The notes beneath the pieces were generated by a model, which saw nothing but the letters and a program-made list of their open reading frames with translations, had not been told where the DNA came from and did not search any database. This document shows positions 61,040 through 64,000 of a stretch of 64,000 nucleotides of DNA, piece by piece. Every line of letters starts with the position of its first letter. Position 1 is the stretch's first letter. The stretch comes from Streptomyces sp. ADI95-17. Lineage in GTDB: Bacteria > Actinomycetota > Actinomycetes > Streptomycetales > Streptomycetaceae. A program made the position numbers and the translations under genes. Location: contig NZ_ML123045.1 in assembly GCF_003846175.1 (NCBI RefSeq), forward strand, positions 726,789-790,788. The letters are read 5' to 3'.

Positions 61040-62079
61040 CGGTTCCTCCGCCCAGGACCGGTGCGCCGAGGCTCTCGGACATCGCCGGCCAGGCAGCGGT
61101 CAGCGAGGCGACCGTCAGCCGGGTGCTCAACGGGAAACCGGGCGTCTCGGAGACCACCCGTCAGCGGGTGCTCGCGGCGCTGGACATCCTGGGCTACGAA
61201 CGTCCCGTACGGCTGCGGCAGCGCAGCGCCGGGCTGATCGGACTGGTGACGCCCGAACTCACCAACCCGATCTTCCCGGCGTTCGCGCAGTCCGTCGAGC
61301 AGGTGCTGGCCGGGCACGGCTACACCCCGGTGCTCTGCACCCAGATGCCCGGCGGCGCCACCGAGGACGAACTCGTCGAGCAGCTCGTGGAGCGCGGCGT
61401 CGGCGGGATCGTCTTCATCTCCGGGCTGCACGCCGACATGTCGGCCGACCCGGCCAGGTACGCCGCGCTCACCGAGCGCGGCGTACCGTTCGTCCTGATC
61501 AACGGCTACAACGAGCGGATCAGCGCGCCGTTCGTCTCGCCCGACGACGCCGCCGCCGTGCGGATGGCCGTCGGGCACCTCGCCGACCTCGGCCACAACA
61601 GGGTCGGTCTGGCGATCGGGCCGCAGCGCTATGTGCCGGCCCGCCGCAAGCGCGAGGGCTTCGTCGACGCCGTCGTGAACCTGCTGGGCCTGGACCGTGC
61701 CGAGGCCGAACTCCTCGTCTGTCCCACGCTGTTCAGCGTCGAGGGCGGCCAGGTCGCGGCCGGTGCGCTGCTCGACCAGGGGTGCACGGGCATCGTCTGC
61801 GGCAGCGACCTGATGGCGTTGGGCGTGGTGCGTGCGGCCCGGGAGCGCGGGCTCGGTGTGCCGCGCGACGTGTCGGTGGTGGGCTTCGACGACTCGCAGC
61901 TCATCGCGTTCACCGATCCGCCGCTGACGACGGTGCGCCAGCCGGTCCAGGCGATGGCCGCGGCGGCGGTGGGCGCCCTGCTGGAGGAGATCGGCGGCAG
62001 CCCGGTGCAGCGCACGGAGTACGTGTTCCAGCCGGAGCTGGTGGTACGGGGGTCCACCGCCGCACTCCGGGGCTGCTGA
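61036..62079 (+). CDS. second LacI family regulator, MalR paralogue
   Basis: 347 residues from the GTG at 61036. HTH RLSDIAGQAAVSEATVSRVLNGKPG is nearly the same as that of MalR, and the ligand core matches it over most of its length (GFDDSQLIAFTDPPLTTVRQPV). With the same recognition helix, both would bind the same CTTGCAG-type operators but may differ in inducer. Last gene of the mal operon, GTGA-coupled to aglA. A duplication of malR is the simplest origin. Confidence 0.9.
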   Translation: MTVPPPRTGAPRLSDIAGQAAVSEATVSRVLNGKPGVSETTRQRVLAALDILGYERPVRLRQRSAGLIGLVTPELTNPIFPAFAQSVEQVLAGHGYTPVLCTQMPGGATEDELVEQLVERGVGGIVFISGLHADMSADPARYAALTERGVPFVLINGYNERISAPFVSPDDAAAVRMAVGHLADLGHNRVGLAIGPQRYVPARRKREGFVDAVVNLLGLDRAEAELLVCPTLFSVEGGQVAAGALLDQGCTGIVCGSDLMALGVVRAARERGLGVPRDVSVVGFDDSQLIAFTDPPLTTVRQPVQAMAAAAVGALLEEIGGSPVQRTEYVFQPELVVRGSTAALRGC

Positions 62080-62104
62080 GGCCCATGGGGCCGGACGGTA
62101 CAGG

Positions 62105-62165
62105 AGAGGCACCGGGAGCCGGCCCTGGATGGGCCTGCGGGGAGTGAGCGGCCCCGGGTGCCTCT
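62105..62165 (+). terminator. terminator of the mal operon
   Basis: AGAGGCACC (62105-62113) / GGTGCCTCT (62157-62165) outer stem enclosing GC-rich inner stems, 26 bases after the second LacI gene. Confidence 0.6.
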
Positions 62166-62270
62166 CTTGTCCTTGACCGGCCCGGCCGGCCGGGCGCGTG
62201 GGGTCCGGGATCGCCGGAACCCCCGGCCGACCGGACCGGAGTCGGGAGAAACTTAACAGCGTTGCAATGT

Positions 62271-62290
62271 TTTGCGTAAGTGCTTGCAGG
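62271..62290. promoter_or_regulatory. distal MalR-type repeats upstream of alpha-amylase
   Basis: TTGCAA, TTTGCGTAA and CTTGCAGG elements in close series, about 200 bases before the amylase start. Resembles the direct repeats known from Streptomyces amylase promoters. Confidence 0.5.
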
Positions 62291-62389
62291 GAGAAAACTC
62301 CTGGGTTTCGTGGATGTGAGCGGGTCATGTCCAAAGGGTTGACCGGAACCTGATGGGCTCGTACGGTCTCGGCTGCGGCAAGGTTTGCA

Positions 62390-62404
62390 TTCTTGCAGCA
62401 AGAA
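62390..62404. promoter_or_regulatory. proximal MalR-type operator of alpha-amylase
   Basis: TTCTTGC-A-GCAAGAA, a perfect 15-bp palindrome containing CTTGCAG, 82 bases before the amylase ATG. Bindable by MalR or its paralogue. Confidence 0.75.
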
Positions 62405-62486
62405 CCTTCAGGAGCCTTGAGGGCAGGGCGCGTTGCCACGTGAGGCTGCACCGTCACCCGCATTTCCCCCCACAGCAGGAGGAAAC

Positions 62487-63887
62487 ATGGCACGCAGACC
62501 ACTGTCCGCGGCGCTCGCCCTGGCAGCAGGCGCCGCCGCCCTCGTGGCCCCCACCACGACCGCTCAGGCGGCCGCCCCCGGCGACAAGGACGTCACCGCG
62601 GTCCTCTTCGAGTGGAAGTTCGACTCGGTGGCCAGGGCCTGCACGGACTCCCTCGGCCCGGCCGGCTACGGCTACGTACAGGTCTCGCCGCCCCAGGAGC
62701 ACATCCAGGGCGGCCAGTGGTGGACCTCGTACCAGCCCGTCAGCTACAAGATCGCCGGACGGCTCGGCGACCGGGCCTCCTTCGCCGCCATGGTCAACAC
62801 CTGCCACGCGGCCGGCGTCAAGGTCGTCGCGGACTCCGTCATCAACCACATGTCGGCCGGATCGGGCACCGGCACCGGCGGCTCCTCGTACACCAAGTAC
62901 GACTACCCCGGCGTGTACTCCGCGGCCGACATGGACGACTGCACCGCGCAGATCAGCAACTACCAGGACCGCGCCAACGTCCAGAACTGCGAACTCGTCG
63001 GCCTCGCCGACCTGGACACCGGCGAGGACTACGTACGCGGCCGGATCGCCGCCTACCTGGACGACCTGCGCTCCCTGGGCGTGGACGGCTTCCGGATCGA
63101 CGCCGCCAAGCACATGCCCGCCGCGGACCTGGCGAACATCAAGTCACGGCTGGGCGACCCGAACGTCTACTGGAAGCAGGAGGCGATATACGGCGCGGGC
63201 GAGGCGGTCTCGCCGGACGAGTACACCGGCACCGGGGACGTCCAGGAATTCCGGTACGCCCGCGGCCTCAAGCAGGTCTTCAACAACGAGAACCTCGCCT
63301 ATCTGAAGAACTACGGCGAGGGCTGGGGCTTCATGCCCTCGTCGAAGGCGGCGGTCTTCGTCGACAACCACGACACCGAGCGCGGCGGCGACACGCTGAA
63401 CTACAAGGACGGCGCGAACTACACCCTCGCCAATGTCTTCATGCTGGCCTGGCCGTACGGCTCGCCCGACGTCCACTCCGGCTACGAATGGTCCGACAAG
63501 GACGCGGGCCCGCCCAATGGCGGCACGGTGAACGCCTGTTACAGCGACGGCTGGAAGTGCCAGCACGCCTGGCGCGAGATCTCCTCCATGGTCGGCTTCC
63601 GCAACACCGCGCGCGGCGAGGCCGTCACCGACTGGTGGGACGACGGCGGCGACCGGATCGCGTTCGGCCGCGGCGCCAAGGCGTACGTCGCGATCAACCA
63701 CGAGGGCTCCGCGCTGACCCGTACGTTCCAGACCTCGCTGCCCGCCGGTGACTACTGCGACATCCAGTCCGGCAACGGCGTCAAGGTGAACGGCTCGGGC
63801 CAGTTCACCGCGACGCTCGGCGCCAACACGGCGGTGGCACTCCAGGTGAACGCCCGTACCTGCACGGGCGTCGGCACCACGGGCTGA
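62487..63887 (+). CDS. amy: secreted alpha-amylase (GH13)
   Basis: 466 residues with AGGAGGAAAC before the ATG. Signal peptide to about TAQA-AAPG. Catalytic nucleophile in [12 protein letters not shown], acid/base in YWKQEAIYG, transition-state Asp in [11 protein letters not shown]; Ca and chloride-type amylase motifs ([11 protein letters not shown]) are present. It ends with the beta-sandwich C domain and lacks a starch-binding CBM20, as in the shorter Streptomyces amylases. It feeds maltodextrin to MalEFG. Confidence 0.94.
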   Translation: MARRPLSAALALAAGAAALVAPTTTAQAAAPGDKDVTAVLFEWKFDSVARACTDSLGPAGYGYVQVSPPQEHIQGGQWWTSYQPVSYKIAGRLGDRASFAAMVNTCHAAGVKVVADSVINHMSAGSGTGTGGSSYTKYDYPGVYSAADMDDCTAQISNYQDRANVQNCELVGLADLDTGEDYVRGRIAAYLDDLRSLGVDGFRIDAAKHMPAADLANIKSRLGDPNVYWKQEAIYGAGEAVSPDEYTGTGDVQEFRYARGLKQVFNNENLAYLKNYGEGWGFMPSSKAAVFVDNHDTERGGDTLNYKDGANYTLANVFMLAWPYGSPDVHSGYEWSDKDAGPPNGGTVNACYSDGWKCQHAWREISSMVGFRNTARGEAVTDWWDDGGDRIAFGRGAKAYVAINHEGSALTRTFQTSLPAGDYCDIQSGNGVKVNGSGQFTATLGANTAVALQVNARTCTGVGTTG

Positions 63888-64000
63888 CCGGAGCGACACC
63901 GGGGGCGGGGGCGTACCAGGGCGATCCCCGCAGGGCGGCGCAGCAATAGAACGGCTCACTCGCGGTGTCGGGTGAGTCTGCGCCGTCCGAGGAGACGCCC
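63888..64000. other. non-coding end of window
   Basis: No gene supported in the last 113 bases. Confidence 0.4.

Noticed and set aside
1..64000. CRISPR arrays, tRNA or rRNA genes
   Set aside because: No regularly spaced repeats with unique spacers and no tRNA-like cloverleaf with CCA-proximal arms was seen; the att site is in a protein gene, not a tRNA.

Overview
This is high-GC actinobacterial DNA and almost certainly a Streptomyces chromosome core region. The codon bias is extreme (G/C at nearly every third position), GTG/TTG starts and ATGA/GTGA overlaps are common, and the gene families are typical: glnA2, glnE, panB, map, nadE, malR-malEFG-aglA, an AfsR/SARP-like regulator, a LAXTG surface protein. 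From memory, the order resembles the S. coelicolor glnE-glnA2-nadE-panB-map interval with mal genes alongside; I could not run an alignment.

Left arm (1-27 kb): a heme-binding HtaA surface protein (cut by the window edge), PhzF, and an iron-box-controlled heme oxygenase; map with a small conserved gene; transporters; npdG; an M50 protease; a large BTAD/NB-ARC/TPR regulator; a DrrAB-type ABC exporter; panB; an MFS exporter plus TetR with an operator palindrome; an EEP-family membrane protein; another MFS; nadE; a multicopper oxidase/CBS/DUF305/DUF3105 group; then glnA2.

Centre (27,136-40,803): a 13.6-kb element is inserted in the 3' end of glnA2 and flanked by a perfect 86-bp direct repeat of the glnA2 tail. 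The element supplies its own glnA2 tail and TAA stop, so glnA2 stays intact; the displaced native tail and TGA lie 13.6 kb away at attR. The cargo is an inducible glycopeptide (vancomycin-type) resistance regulon: femX/vanK, murF, vanX, vanA, vanH, vanS, vanR. Four near-identical VanR-type promoter boxes lie in front of femX, murF, vanH and vanR. VanH makes D-lactate, VanA makes D-Ala-D-Lac, MurF would attach it to the UDP-muramyl tripeptide, VanX destroys D-Ala-D-Ala, FemX would add the bridge residue to the modified stem, and VanSR senses and activates. Around these intact genes the element is decayed: a frameshifted integrase that has lost its catalytic tail, a DNA methyltransferase fragment, ArsR and flavin-reductase remnants, half of a large tyrosine recombinase, half of a GntR regulator, then an intact GNAT gene and a large inverted repeat that may be an old replication or transfer origin.

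Right arm (40.8-64 kb): the native glnA2 terminator; a metallophosphoesterase-MFS-TolB-like operon; a PrmC-like methyltransferase behind a probable AUU-initiated leader ORF; a PPOX protein divergent from glnE, with a 34-bp perfect palindrome between them; TetR/APC permease/amidohydrolase; a PAP2 phosphatase; and the maltose regulon malR | malE-malF-malG-aglA-lacI2 plus a secreted alpha-amylase, all with CTTGCAG-type operators. No tRNA, rRNA or CRISPR array was found.
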